From Labrenzia sp. THAF82 (GTDB lineage: Bacteria > Pseudomonadota > Alphaproteobacteria > Rhizobiales > Stappiaceae), in assembly GCF_009363435.1 (NCBI RefSeq), contig NZ_CP045354.1, positions 934,001 through 998,000 of the forward strand: 64,000 nt of DNA. The letters run 5' to 3'. Position 1 is the stretch's first letter. Each line of letters begins with the position of its first letter. This document shows positions 53,442 through 61,576 of the stretch, piece after piece. Both the position numbers and the translations under genes were made by a program. Under the pieces are notes generated by a model, which saw nothing but the letters and a program-made list of their open reading frames with translations, was not told the origin of the DNA and made no database searches.

Positions 53442-53981
53442 TTATTTGATCGGAGCAAGGACCATGACCATCTGCCGGCCTTCAAGCTTCGGCGACGATT
53501 CAACCTTGGCGATTTCGGAGGTCTCCTCGCGGACTTTGTTCAAAAGTTTCATGCCCAGATCCTGGTGGGCCATTTCACGGCCGCGGAAGCGAAGCGTAAC
53601 TTTCACCTTGTCACCGTCATTGAAGAATCGCAGCATGTTTTTCATCTTCACTTCGTAATCGTGCGTGTCGATGTTCGGACGCATCTTGATCTCTTTGATC
53701 TCAACGGTCTTCTGCTTCTTGCGAGCTTCTGCAGCTTTCTTCTGGGCCTGATATTTGTAACGGCCGTAGTCCAGGATCTTGCAGACTGGGGGGTTGGCAT
53801 TTGGCTGGATTTCTACCAGATCCAGGCCGGCATCCATCGCGATATCCATCGCTTCTTCGGTCGGCACGACGCCGCGGTTGGCGCCTTCATGATCAATCAA
53901 CTGGACTTCGCGAACGCGAATTTCATTGTTAGTGCGCGGGCCTTCCTTCGTAGGAGGCGGGGCGCGGAACGGACGGCGAAT
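53442..53981 (-). CDS. infC: Translation initiation factor IF-3 (AUU start)
   Basis: A 179-residue IF-3. The N-terminal domain reads [20 protein letters not shown] and then [12 protein letters not shown], and the C-terminal domain has [24 protein letters not shown] sequence and [17 protein letters not shown]. There is no ATG, GTG or TTG giving a full N-terminus: the first (TTG at 53900) would drop 27 conserved residues. An ATT at 53981 lies 9 nt after GAGGAG and restores the family start. AUU starts are the hallmark of infC autoregulation in E. coli. Confidence 0.93.
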   Translation of the reverse strand: MRRPFRAPPPTKEGPRTNNEIRVREVQLIDHEGANRGVVPTEEAMDIAMDAGLDLVEIQPNANPPVCKILDYGRYKYQAQKKAAEARKKQKTVEIKEIKMRPNIDTHDYEVKMKNMLRFFNDGDKVKVTLRFRGREMAHQDLGMKLLNKVREETSEIAKVESSPKLEGRQMVMVLAPIK

Positions 53982-54011
53982 GGTCGCAATCTCCTCTATC
54001 GTTTCACTTAA

Positions 54012-54091
54012 GCGTCAGGAACTGGCTCGGTTCCTACACGAAAAACCCCGGAACACAAGTACCAAGGCCACTGTCGCGTGTCTCCTGACGC
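54012..54091 (-). promoter_or_regulatory. Structured 5' leader of infC
   Basis: A 9-bp inverted repeat GCGTCAGGA (54012-54020) / TCCTGACGC (54083-54091) encloses 62 nt. Inside is a competing GGAAC/GTTCC hairpin (54018-54034). A CCTTGG/CCGGGG stem on the minus strand (arms 54062-54067 and 54046-54051) is directly followed by five U residues, a weak terminator candidate. The remaining part of the gap 53982-54307 shows only a GAAAAC/GTTTTC mini-hairpin at about 54129 and no gene. Confidence 0.5.
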
Positions 54092-54307
54092 CGACCTAAA
54101 GCTCCTGCGAAACCGGTGAAAAGTCAACCGAAAACAGCGGTTTTCAGTAATTCAGAAGGCGTTTTCAGGAGCGCAAGTCGTTGTTTTGCGGGCAAATGCA
54201 TGCAATTGGCGCGTTGGAAGCGAAAGCGATGCGTTCTGGCTGTTGCATTCCAGCTACCTGATGGGCAAGTAAGTACCGTGGCGCTTTGACACAAGGAAGA
54301 ACTCGAA

Positions 54308-54790
54308 TTGGACGGCGGAAAATTCTTATATCAGCTGCTTAAGGTCATCCTGGGCTTTGTTCTGGCTGTCGTCGCGTGCGGTTTGTTTCTTGCCTGGGGG
54401 TTCTTCCGTGCATCTCATCCCAATGACGACCCGATCGCGTTTGCAGCCATGATCGGGACGGGTTTGGTCGGTGGCAGCGTTGTTGGAGCAACGGCAATTC
54501 TGCCCGCTTCGATACTCATTGCAATTGCGGAAGCGGCGCGTCTGCGCAGCCTCGTCTTTCATGTCGGGGCTGCCGGTGCAATCGCATTTGGGGTCTGGAC
54601 ACTCAGTGATCCGGCAACGGCAGACGGATTTCGACCTGGCAGCGTTGTCGCTCTTGCTGCCGGGTTTCTGGCCGGGGCAGTTTATTGGTTGATTGCCGGT
54701 CGCTCCTCCGGTGCCTGGCATTCCAACTCAAATCCGTCACCCGTGAAGGATCAAGAAAGGTCGAGCGGTTCCAAGGACGGCAATGCCTAG
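54308..54790 (+). CDS. Hypothetical small membrane protein
   Basis: A 160-residue protein with about four hydrophobic helices (LLKVILGFVLAVVACGLFLAW, AAMIGTGLVGGSVVGATAIL, VFHVGAAGAIAFGVWTL, VVALAAGFLAGAVYWLIAG) and a short polar tail. Start is TTG 54308 with AGGAAGA 8 bp upstream; no ATG is usable. I do not recognise the family. Convergent with the YkvA-like gene. Confidence 0.65.
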   Translation: MDGGKFLYQLLKVILGFVLAVVACGLFLAWGFFRASHPNDDPIAFAAMIGTGLVGGSVVGATAILPASILIAIAEAARLRSLVFHVGAAGAIAFGVWTLSDPATADGFRPGSVVALAAGFLAGAVYWLIAGRSSGAWHSNSNPSPVKDQERSSGSKDGNA

Positions 54791-54816
54791 CGTTCTCAGT
54801 TCTTTCGACTTCTGCG

Positions 54817-55191
54817 CTAAAGTTCGCCGTCCTTAAGCGCCTCGCGGGCAGCCTGATAGTGGTCTTCCCGCATATGACTGCGGACCATCGCAATGGCCGC
54901 CATGAGCACGGTTGCGTCGTCGCCGAACCCGACGCCAATCAGGAAATCAGGAATAGTGTCGATTGGAAGAACAAAATAGGCGAGTGCGGCAAACACCGTC
55001 GCGCGGACCTTGGTCGGTGTACCTGGGTCCAATGCGCAGAAATAGCCGGCAATCACATCTTCCATAAACGGAACCTGACGGGCCGCCTTGCGAGCGGTCG
55101 CCATCAATTTCTGCCGGATGGTTTGCTTTTGCTCATCCTCAGGCCCGAGAATTTCCGGGTCAAACCCGAGATCTTCGAAGGTCGTGTTCAT
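54817..55191 (-). CDS. YkvA-family (DUF1232) membrane protein
   Basis: A 124-residue protein with the DUF1232 core VPFMEDVIAGYFCALDPGTP, TKVRATVFAALAYFVLPID and TIPDFLIGVGFGDDATVLMA. One or two hydrophobic helices. The start at 55191 (MNTTFEDLG) fits the family; an open extension to 55317 is discarded as atypical. Function of the family unknown. Confidence 0.88.
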   Translation of the reverse strand: MNTTFEDLGFDPEILGPEDEQKQTIRQKLMATARKAARQVPFMEDVIAGYFCALDPGTPTKVRATVFAALAYFVLPIDTIPDFLIGVGFGDDATVLMAAIAMVRSHMREDHYQAAREALKDGEL

Positions 55192-55354
55192 AGATTGTCC
55201 CGCCTGCTTCACTATGAAAAAGATAAGGGCAGACGAGCAGATCTTCAACTTTGGTTGCGTCAAGCCTTGGCTGTTCAGCGAATGCGAAAGTTGAGAAAAT
55301 CCATCAATTGCAATCATTTAATGAAGCGAAAGAAGCAGTCTCAGCGAGGTGTGC

Positions 55355-55412
55355 CTGTTGCCATTTGATGCCGAATCGAGCCTGTTTTCGCAGGTGAAAC
55401 AAATGGCAACAG
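55355..55412. repeat. 13-bp perfect inverted repeat with nested hairpin
   Basis: CTGTTGCCATTTG (55355-55367) and CAAATGGCAACAG (55400-55412) are exact inverted copies around a 32-nt centre, which itself holds CCTG/CAGG. It lies 46 bp after the glycerate kinase stop, in the otherwise empty gap 55192-55458. No U-tract on either strand. Confidence 0.7.
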
Positions 55413-55458
55413 AACTCCTTTCAAGCAAGCCTTTCCAGCTCAGGGGCTTCGAGCCAAG

Positions 55459-56619
55459 TCAGGCGACCTTCAACCTTGAGCCGACCAACACCATGCGAAG
55501 GGCGTCTTCACTGGCGTTCCGAAGCAGCTTTCCGGCATCGGAGATTGCATCTTCCAATGTGCAGGGACGTTTCAAAATCGAGGCAAATGCATCTATGCCG
55601 GTTTCAAAGGTTTCGCAAACCCCGCTGCCTATTGTGCCCGCCAATGCGATCGTAGGTATGTTTCGCTTACGCGCCCGTTGCGCGACCTCACAAGGCACCT
55701 TGCCAAACGGGCTCTGGCCGTCCAGTGCACCTTCCGCAGTGATGACAAGGTCGGCGGATTTCAACAAACTGTCGAATTCCAGGTACTGCATCACGATGTT
55801 GAAGCGTGGGTGCAAATGTGCACCCGCAAATGCGATCAGTCCGGTTCCCAGTCCACCGGATGCACCTGACCCGTTTCTATGACCAAGATCCAGGTCGAGA
55901 TCACGATTGAGAAGCAGGGCGTAGATCTCAAGGGCTTCCTCAAGTGACTGAACCTGGCGCGGTGTTGCGCCCTTCTGCGGTCCGAAAACACGTGCGACCC
56001 CACGATCGCCCAGCAAAACATTGTGCCAGTTCACCGCGGCATCGATCTGCGTTTCACTCAGGCGTGGATCAAGTCCAGAGATATCGATCCTCGATAAGTT
56101 TGCGAGTGCAGCTCCTCCGCGCCCGATACAGTTGTTGTTCGCATCAAGCAGGCGCGCGCCCAAGGCCTGAGCCATGCCCGCGCCGCCGTCGTTGATGCCG
56201 CTGTCGCCGCAGCCGATCAGAATACGTTTCGCGCCTGCATCAAGGGCGGCCAGGATCAGTTCGCCCACACCGTAACTCGTTGTTCGGGTCGGATCCCGCT
56301 GATCGCGGGGAACCAGGCTCAATCCCGCAGCGGCTGCCATTTCGATAACTGCCGTCCGACGATCCTTGCCCCCAAGCATGCCGAAAAAGCTCGAAACGGT
56401 TTGTCCAACAGGTCCCGTGACCATGATTTCGTGAAGCGTGCCGCCAGTCGCGTTGACAAGGGCTTTTGTGAAGCCTTCGCCTCCGTCGACCATCGGAGCT
56501 TTCAAGATGGTGCACTCGGGAAGTGCGCGTCTGCAGCCTTCCGAAATGGCTGCGACCACGTCGTCCACATCCAGAGACTCCTTAAATCCCGACGGTGCGA
56601 CAAGAATATTGAGAGTCAT
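55459..56619 (-). CDS. Glycerate kinase (type I, GlxK/GarK family)
   Basis: A 386-residue glycerate kinase, probably forming 2-phosphoglycerate. Visible: LVAPSGFKESLDVDDVVAAI, APMVDGGEGFTKALVNATGG, ILIGCGDSGINDGGAGMAQALG, GASGGLGTGLIAFAGAHLHP, DLVITAEGALDGQSPFGKVP. Length normal. The gene is monocistronic and flanked by two unrelated perfect inverted repeats. An SLC13 transporter lies upstream in the same direction and may supply a hydroxy- or dicarboxylic acid. Confidence 0.92.
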   Translation of the reverse strand: MTLNILVAPSGFKESLDVDDVVAAISEGCRRALPECTILKAPMVDGGEGFTKALVNATGGTLHEIMVTGPVGQTVSSFFGMLGGKDRRTAVIEMAAAAGLSLVPRDQRDPTRTTSYGVGELILAALDAGAKRILIGCGDSGINDGGAGMAQALGARLLDANNNCIGRGGAALANLSRIDISGLDPRLSETQIDAAVNWHNVLLGDRGVARVFGPQKGATPRQVQSLEEALEIYALLLNRDLDLDLGHRNGSGASGGLGTGLIAFAGAHLHPRFNIVMQYLEFDSLLKSADLVITAEGALDGQSPFGKVPCEVAQRARKRNIPTIALAGTIGSGVCETFETGIDAFASILKRPCTLEDAISDAGKLLRNASEDALRMVLVGSRLKVA

Positions 56620-56712
56620 TTTCTTCTCCTATGCTTGGGGGTGATAGGAGTAAGACGATTCAGGTCAGTAATTATTCCTGGAATTTTCAATTAATTCTGC
56701 CATAATACGATA

Positions 56713-56748
56713 AATACATCTGGCCTCCTATTTGACGCCAGATGTATT
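56713..56748. repeat. 12-bp perfect inverted repeat upstream of glycerate kinase
   Basis: AATACATCTGGC (56713-56724) and GCCAGATGTATT (56737-56748) are separated by 12 nt. It sits 27 bp after the SLC13 gene stop and 93 bp before the glycerate kinase start. Could be an operator for the kinase gene or the SLC13 transcript end; U-richness downstream is poor. Confidence 0.65.
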
Positions 56749-56775
56749 CATGTTCAATTTCTGCCGCTTGTTAAG

Positions 56776-58647
56776 TCAGGGTTTCTTACGCGGTGTTGGC
56801 ACTATTTCATTATTTGAAGTTGGCTTTCCGCTGCAGGACATCCTGGCGCGCATGACAGACGCTGCCTCCAGATTGACCTCCGCAAATTTGAGGGAGTGGG
56901 AGCGAAGTCTGACCATGTCCTGAGACTTGTAGATGTCCCTGACCGCAGATTTTTCAATCGGCACACCATCCTTGCGCAGCCTGTCCCAGACGTGCCACCA
57001 ACCTGCCGCCCACATACGGCGTTCGTAAATGGTTGCCAACATCAACGCTTCGAGTTCGGTTCTGGTGCAAAGTGCGCCCCTCATCGGTTCCTGAGGTTCG
57101 ATTTGCTGCGCGGTCAGACGAACGGGATCCGGGTTTGACAGTCTGAGGGCGTTTGCTGTTGGGCCGAGGTCAGCGCCGTTGACGGATTGTGATGGCGACT
57201 GAAGTGGCCAGATGAACATGGCAAAGGCTGCTATCAGACCAACTTTGAGGGGCAGCAGAGGCATAGCCAGCTTGAACAGGTCTTTCTGGCCAAACAGGTC
57301 ATCACCTGCCGACTTGAAAATTGCGATCGGTTTTGCGCTCGCAACCATGGTCTGGCAGTAACCGGTTCCCAGAACCGTCGCCATCACAAGGATCATCGTG
57401 TCATGGCCGAATTCAGCAAGCGGTAGTGCAAGCGACGGGATGAGTACTGCTGCGCGTGCGCTTCTGGAATTGATGACCAGGTGTGCGGCGGTCGCAATGA
57501 CAATCGTCACCAGGATCACAAATTCACGGTGCTGCAACAGGTCCAGCGGCAAGACAAACAGGAGCTTGTCGGCGAGCCACTTCGCCTTGCCGGTTGAAAC
57601 CACCGCCTGCGCAATGACCCAGGTTGATGCCAGGAAAACCAGCAACTCGGTCTCTACGTTTTTGAACAGAGCCTTTGGTTTCTCGTCAGTGAACAGGGGA
57701 GTGACAACAAGTGCTGCCCCAACACAGCCAATGATTGCGATCCCGATGCCGTGGATGCCGGAAGTGACCCATGCCGCGATCAGGAGGCCCAATAGGCATA
57801 TCAGTTTCTTGTGTTTGCCTGAGAAGTTTGCCTCTGGCACGCGATCTTTGGTGCAAAGAGGCAAGCGACGCTCCTCAGGGGGCACGAACAGCAGCAAAAT
57901 CAGGACTGTCGCACCGTGCGAGGCAAGAAGGGCCACTGGCAGGGCAAGCAGGATCCATTCAAGAAAGGAGACGGTAAGACCAGTTGAGGTTTGGATGGTT
58001 TCAACCGCGATGAAATGAGCCCCTGCGCCAATGAGCGATCCCCCTGCAGACAAGAGAATTGCGCTTGGAAACAGGAGCGCAAGCGCGCGGCGCAAACTGG
58101 GTGTTGGCATGACCGGCGCAAGGCTAACAAAGACCGGGAGCAGCAAAGCTGCTCGTCCCGAAGTTGAGGGGATCAAAAAAACCGTAGCGGATACAACAAA
58201 TGTCAGTGCGTGGAAGAAACCGTTGACGGTGGAAAACGGCATAACCACGCTTTGCGCGAAACGTTCGGTCAGGCCTGAGGATTTGATTGCAGCTGCAATG
58301 ACAAATGCAGAGATGAGCAGCCAGACAAGTTCGGTTCCAAGAGCCGCGTAAAAACGTTCTTCGGGTAGCGCGCCCGTCAAAACAAGGCCAAGAGCCGCGG
58401 AGATCGCCACCACCGAATCCGGTATGGGTGTCAGTGTCCAGCCGACGATTGCCAGACCGGTCAGCAGGAAGGTGATAGCGGCCGGGCGTGACAGCTCGTG
58501 CGGGGCCAAGAAGACAAATGCGAACAGTCCAACCGCAATCAGCGTTGCAGCTACAACGTTGAGGCCTGGCAGCGAAGACCTTTTGCTGGAGCGGTCAGGT
58601 TTGACGAGCTGTTGTATGTTGGCGGGTGTCGCGGCAAGGGGGTCCAT
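56776..58647 (-). CDS. SLC13/DASS-family transporter with long cytoplasmic C-terminus
   Basis: About 623 residues. The membrane part (about 25-480) has the divalent-anion:Na+ symporter layout with paired substrate motifs (STSGRAALLLPVFVSL in the first half; INSRSARAAVLIPSLALPLA in the second). After the last TM (FAMFIWPL) there is an extension of about 150 residues with ALMLATIYERRMWAAGWWHVWDRL and no domain I recognise. Of the three ATGs, the third (58647) has the best spacing to GGAAG. Substrate unknown. Confidence 0.85.
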   Translation of the reverse strand: MDPLAATPANIQQLVKPDRSSKRSSLPGLNVVAATLIAVGLFAFVFLAPHELSRPAAITFLLTGLAIVGWTLTPIPDSVVAISAALGLVLTGALPEERFYAALGTELVWLLISAFVIAAAIKSSGLTERFAQSVVMPFSTVNGFFHALTFVVSATVFLIPSTSGRAALLLPVFVSLAPVMPTPSLRRALALLFPSAILLSAGGSLIGAGAHFIAVETIQTSTGLTVSFLEWILLALPVALLASHGATVLILLLFVPPEERRLPLCTKDRVPEANFSGKHKKLICLLGLLIAAWVTSGIHGIGIAIIGCVGAALVVTPLFTDEKPKALFKNVETELLVFLASTWVIAQAVVSTGKAKWLADKLLFVLPLDLLQHREFVILVTIVIATAAHLVINSRSARAAVLIPSLALPLAEFGHDTMILVMATVLGTGYCQTMVASAKPIAIFKSAGDDLFGQKDLFKLAMPLLPLKVGLIAAFAMFIWPLQSPSQSVNGADLGPTANALRLSNPDPVRLTAQQIEPQEPMRGALCTRTELEALMLATIYERRMWAAGWWHVWDRLRKDGVPIEKSAVRDIYKSQDMVRLRSHSLKFAEVNLEAASVMRARMSCSGKPTSNNEIVPTPRKKP

Positions 58648-58651
58648 CATC

Positions 58652-58679
58652 ATCTTCCAGTGTCGTGCGTTTGGAAGAT
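58652..58679 (-). promoter_or_regulatory. Hairpin sequestering the Shine-Dalgarno of the SLC13 gene
   Basis: ATCTTCCA (58652-58659) and TGGAAGAT (58672-58679) on the plus strand pair perfectly over 8 bp. In the minus-strand mRNA the 3' arm contains the GGAAG ribosome-binding site and abuts the ATGATGATG start cluster. Confidence 0.5.
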
Positions 58680-58820
58680 TACGAAGCTGGCTCAGGAATT
58701 ATTCCCTGCCGGTGCAATGGAATTCGATGAGCCACTCGGAGCGGCGTTCAACACCGCCCCTTCTGACTGGTGATGTGGAGTTGCAAGTGGAGCATTGCCA
58801 AGGTTGCTCCGTTGCCGGGC

Positions 58821-60509
58821 CTAGGCGTTGCCACGCGTTTCCAATAGTCTCCTCGCGATCACCTGAGCCTGGATTTCCGCAGCACCTTCAAAAATGTTCA
58901 GGATACGGGCATCGCACAAGACACGAGAAATCGCATATTCGAGCGCAAAGCCATTGCCGCCATGGATCTGCAATGCGTTGTCTGCTGCCGCCCAGGCAAC
59001 ACGGGCTCCCAACAATTTGGCCATTCCAGCTTCGAGATCGCAGCGTTTGCCGGAGTCCTTCTGCCAGGATGAGAAATAGGTCAGCTGCCGCGCGATCATC
59101 AGTTCGACGGTCATCAGGGCCAGCTTGTCAGAAACCCGGGGGAAGTTGACAAGCGCCTTGCCGAACTGAATGCGCTCCTCAGCGTATTTCAAGCCGAGAT
59201 CAAGGGCTGACTGTGCGACGCCAAGGGCTCGGGCGGCGGTCTGAATGCGCGCACCCTCAAATGTCTGCATAAGCTGCTTGAAGCCTTCGCCTTCAACCTG
59301 GCCCAGAAGGTTCTCAGCCTTGACCTCAAACCCGTCAAAGGCGATCTCGTATTCCTTCATACCGCGATAGCCGAGCACTTCGATCTCACCGCCGCTCATG
59401 CCTTCGGCCGGGAAGGGATCCTCGTCTGTGCCTCTGGGTTTTTCCGCAATGAACATGGACAACCCCTTGTAGCCGGGTTCATCCGGATTGGTTCGGGCCA
59501 GCAGGGTCATGATGTCGGCGCGCACGGGGTGCGTGATCCAGGTCTTGTTTCCCGATACTTTCCAGACGTCACCGTCCTGGACGGCTCTGGTTTTCAAGGA
59601 CGCAAGGTCAGAGCCCGTATTGGGCTCGGTAAAGACTGCCGTCGGCAGAATTTCCCCGGACGCAATCTTGGGCAACCAAAGCTGCTTCTGCTCCTCGGTT
59701 CCCCCGCACAGGATCAGCTCCGCCGCAATTTCAGAACGTGTTCCAAGAGAGCCAACGCCGATATAGGCGCGTGAGAGTTCCTCGGACACAACGCACATGG
59801 CCTCCTTGCCCAGCCCGAGGCCGCCGAATTCCTCCGGTATGGTCAGTCCGAAGACACCGAGTTCAGACATCTGATTGATGACGTCCAGTGGAATGTAGTC
59901 GTTCTTCAGATGCCACTCGTGTGCATTTGGAACAACAGTTCCTTCCGCAAAGCGCCGCATTTCGTTGCGGATCTGCTCCATTGTTTCGTCAAGGCCGGGA
60001 TCGCCGAAGGTCGAGTGACCTGCCTGATCCCGGATCAGTTGGGTAATCTCGGCACGGATTTCCGGTGAATTTCCGTTTTCGATCAATGTCTCAATTTCGT
60101 CAGTCAGAAATTCAGCAGCTTCCTTTGCCGAAATGCCGAGATCTGCCAACCGGACGATTTCACCCTGGTTCATGGCGATGCCGCCGAAGATCTGGGCAAG
60201 ATATTCCGCGAACCCGAGTTGAACGATCTTGTCTTCAAGGTTGCCGTAGCGACCTTCCCCGGTCAGGCGCTGGGCATAGGCATCCAGTTGCCGCATGGAT
60301 TCCACGTAGGTCGCCAACCAGGCCAGACCGTGTGTTGCCCGTTGTTCCGCCTCCATTCGGCGTGAGGAAATCCGGCCGTCCTCCAAAACCAGATCTCGCA
60401 CACGCTGCGCGGCCAGATCCAACAGGCGGTCCAAAGATGCAACGGCGGCTTCCGTCAGTTGGCTTTGACTTTTCGGCAATTCCGTCGCGGTCATGGCGGC
60501 AGGTGACAT
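58821..60509 (-). CDS. mcd: (2S)-Methylsuccinyl-CoA dehydrogenase-type acyl-CoA dehydrogenase
   Basis: A 562-residue acyl-CoA dehydrogenase with an N-terminal helical extension of about 165 residues before the normal ACAD core (core from about 172; ELGVFGLTIPEEFGGLGLG, AVFTEPNTGSDLASLKTRA, KTWITHPVRADIM, and C-terminal IHGGNGFALEYAISRVLCDARI). The extension with RMEAEQRATHGLAWLATYVE and FAEYLAQIFGGIAMNQGE is characteristic of Mcd, the mesaconyl-CoA-forming enzyme of the ethylmalonyl-CoA pathway. It passes electrons to ETF. CGGAGA precedes the ATG. No other pathway gene is adjacent. Confidence 0.85.
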   Translation of the reverse strand: MSPAAMTATELPKSQSQLTEAAVASLDRLLDLAAQRVRDLVLEDGRISSRRMEAEQRATHGLAWLATYVESMRQLDAYAQRLTGEGRYGNLEDKIVQLGFAEYLAQIFGGIAMNQGEIVRLADLGISAKEAAEFLTDEIETLIENGNSPEIRAEITQLIRDQAGHSTFGDPGLDETMEQIRNEMRRFAEGTVVPNAHEWHLKNDYIPLDVINQMSELGVFGLTIPEEFGGLGLGKEAMCVVSEELSRAYIGVGSLGTRSEIAAELILCGGTEEQKQLWLPKIASGEILPTAVFTEPNTGSDLASLKTRAVQDGDVWKVSGNKTWITHPVRADIMTLLARTNPDEPGYKGLSMFIAEKPRGTDEDPFPAEGMSGGEIEVLGYRGMKEYEIAFDGFEVKAENLLGQVEGEGFKQLMQTFEGARIQTAARALGVAQSALDLGLKYAEERIQFGKALVNFPRVSDKLALMTVELMIARQLTYFSSWQKDSGKRCDLEAGMAKLLGARVAWAAADNALQIHGGNGFALEYAISRVLCDARILNIFEGAAEIQAQVIARRLLETRGNA

Positions 60510-60628
60510 TGGCGATCTCCGTTTTCATTTGTTGCGCAGCAGCGCATTTTGTTGAAGCTATGTTGCGTTGCACACACTCATTTGTCGAGCCGGAATTTCT
60601 TCATCTTTTGGAGGGGGCGGTTTTCGCG

Positions 60629-60663
60629 GTGGCCACTTGACGAAATGCGGCGTCAAAGGCCAC
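60629..60663 (+). promoter_or_regulatory. Imperfect hairpin before the yihY-like gene
   Basis: GTGGCC-AC-TTGACG pairs with CGTCAA-A-GGCCAC (12 bp with an internal bulge, 8-nt loop), ending 10 nt before the start codon. Confidence 0.4.
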
Positions 60664-60673
60664 ATCAGAAAGC

Positions 60674-61561
60674 ATGAGAGCACAGCAAACGATTCTGGTG
60701 ACATATGCCGTCCTGAAGGATGCGGTCGGACACTTTACCAGCGATGACGGGTTCGCCATGGCCAGTCATGTCGCCCTGTCGGGCCTGCTTGCTGTCTTCC
60801 CACTGCTTATCTTTATTGCCTCTCTGGCCGGTTTCTTCGGATTTGCCGGTGCTGCAGACACTGCTTCAGATCTTGTGTTCGATGCCTGGCCCGAGAGCGT
60901 CGCAGCGCCTGTCGTGCGTGAAATCCACAATGTGCTGACCGTTCCGCGTGGAGATCTTCTGACTTTCGGCGCCGTGGCAGCGCTTTGGTTTTCATCCAAT
61001 GGTGTGGAAGCGCTCCGGACGGCCTTGAACAGGGCCTACCGTCAGCAGGAAAAGCGAAATTTCGTGCTGCTGCGCCTGCAAAGCCTTGGTCTTGTGCTTT
61101 TGGGAGCTGCCATCCTGATAGCCTACACTTTTCTTGTGGTGCTAGCGCCTCTGGCGCTCGAGACGCTCAAGATCTACGTGCCGCAGGTGGAGAGCTTCCT
61201 CCTGTCGATCAATGTTGCCCGCTTTACGCTTGCCGGGTCGCTGCTGATCATCGGCCTTTTCATTACCCACTGGCTGTTGCCGAGCGGCAAACGCAGCTTT
61301 ATGGACCTTTGGCCCGGCATCCTGGCAACATTGGTTCTCTGGATCATTTCAGGCAGTGTTTTCGGCGCTTATCTGGCAAAATTCGCCAATTACGTTTCGA
61401 CCTATGGCGGTCTTGCGGGGATCATGACCGCACTGATTTTCCTCTATATCTGCGCCCTGGTTTTCATTCTCGGTGGAGAACTGAATGCCGCGATCTCTCG
61501 GCAAAGACGCTTCTGGCAGAGGAAAAAGCAGCAACAGGACATGCTTGTTGCCGCGAAGTAG
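60674..61561 (+). CDS. YihY/virulence factor BrkB family membrane protein
   Basis: A 295-residue inner-membrane protein with six hydrophobic helices. Typical stretches: DDGFAMASHVALSGLLAVFP, LWFSSNGVEALRTALNRAYR, LLPSGKRSFMDLWPGILATL, and NYVSTYGGLAGIMTALIFLY. The family (often mislabelled RNase BN) has no firmly known function. Divergent from mcd. Shine-Dalgarno is weak (AGAAAG). Confidence 0.92.
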   Translation: MRAQQTILVTYAVLKDAVGHFTSDDGFAMASHVALSGLLAVFPLLIFIASLAGFFGFAGAADTASDLVFDAWPESVAAPVVREIHNVLTVPRGDLLTFGAVAALWFSSNGVEALRTALNRAYRQQEKRNFVLLRLQSLGLVLLGAAILIAYTFLVVLAPLALETLKIYVPQVESFLLSINVARFTLAGSLLIIGLFITHWLLPSGKRSFMDLWPGILATLVLWIISGSVFGAYLAKFANYVSTYGGLAGIMTALIFLYICALVFILGGELNAAISRQRRFWQRKKQQQDMLVAAK

Positions 61562-61576
61562 CTTGTCGGCCTAACG

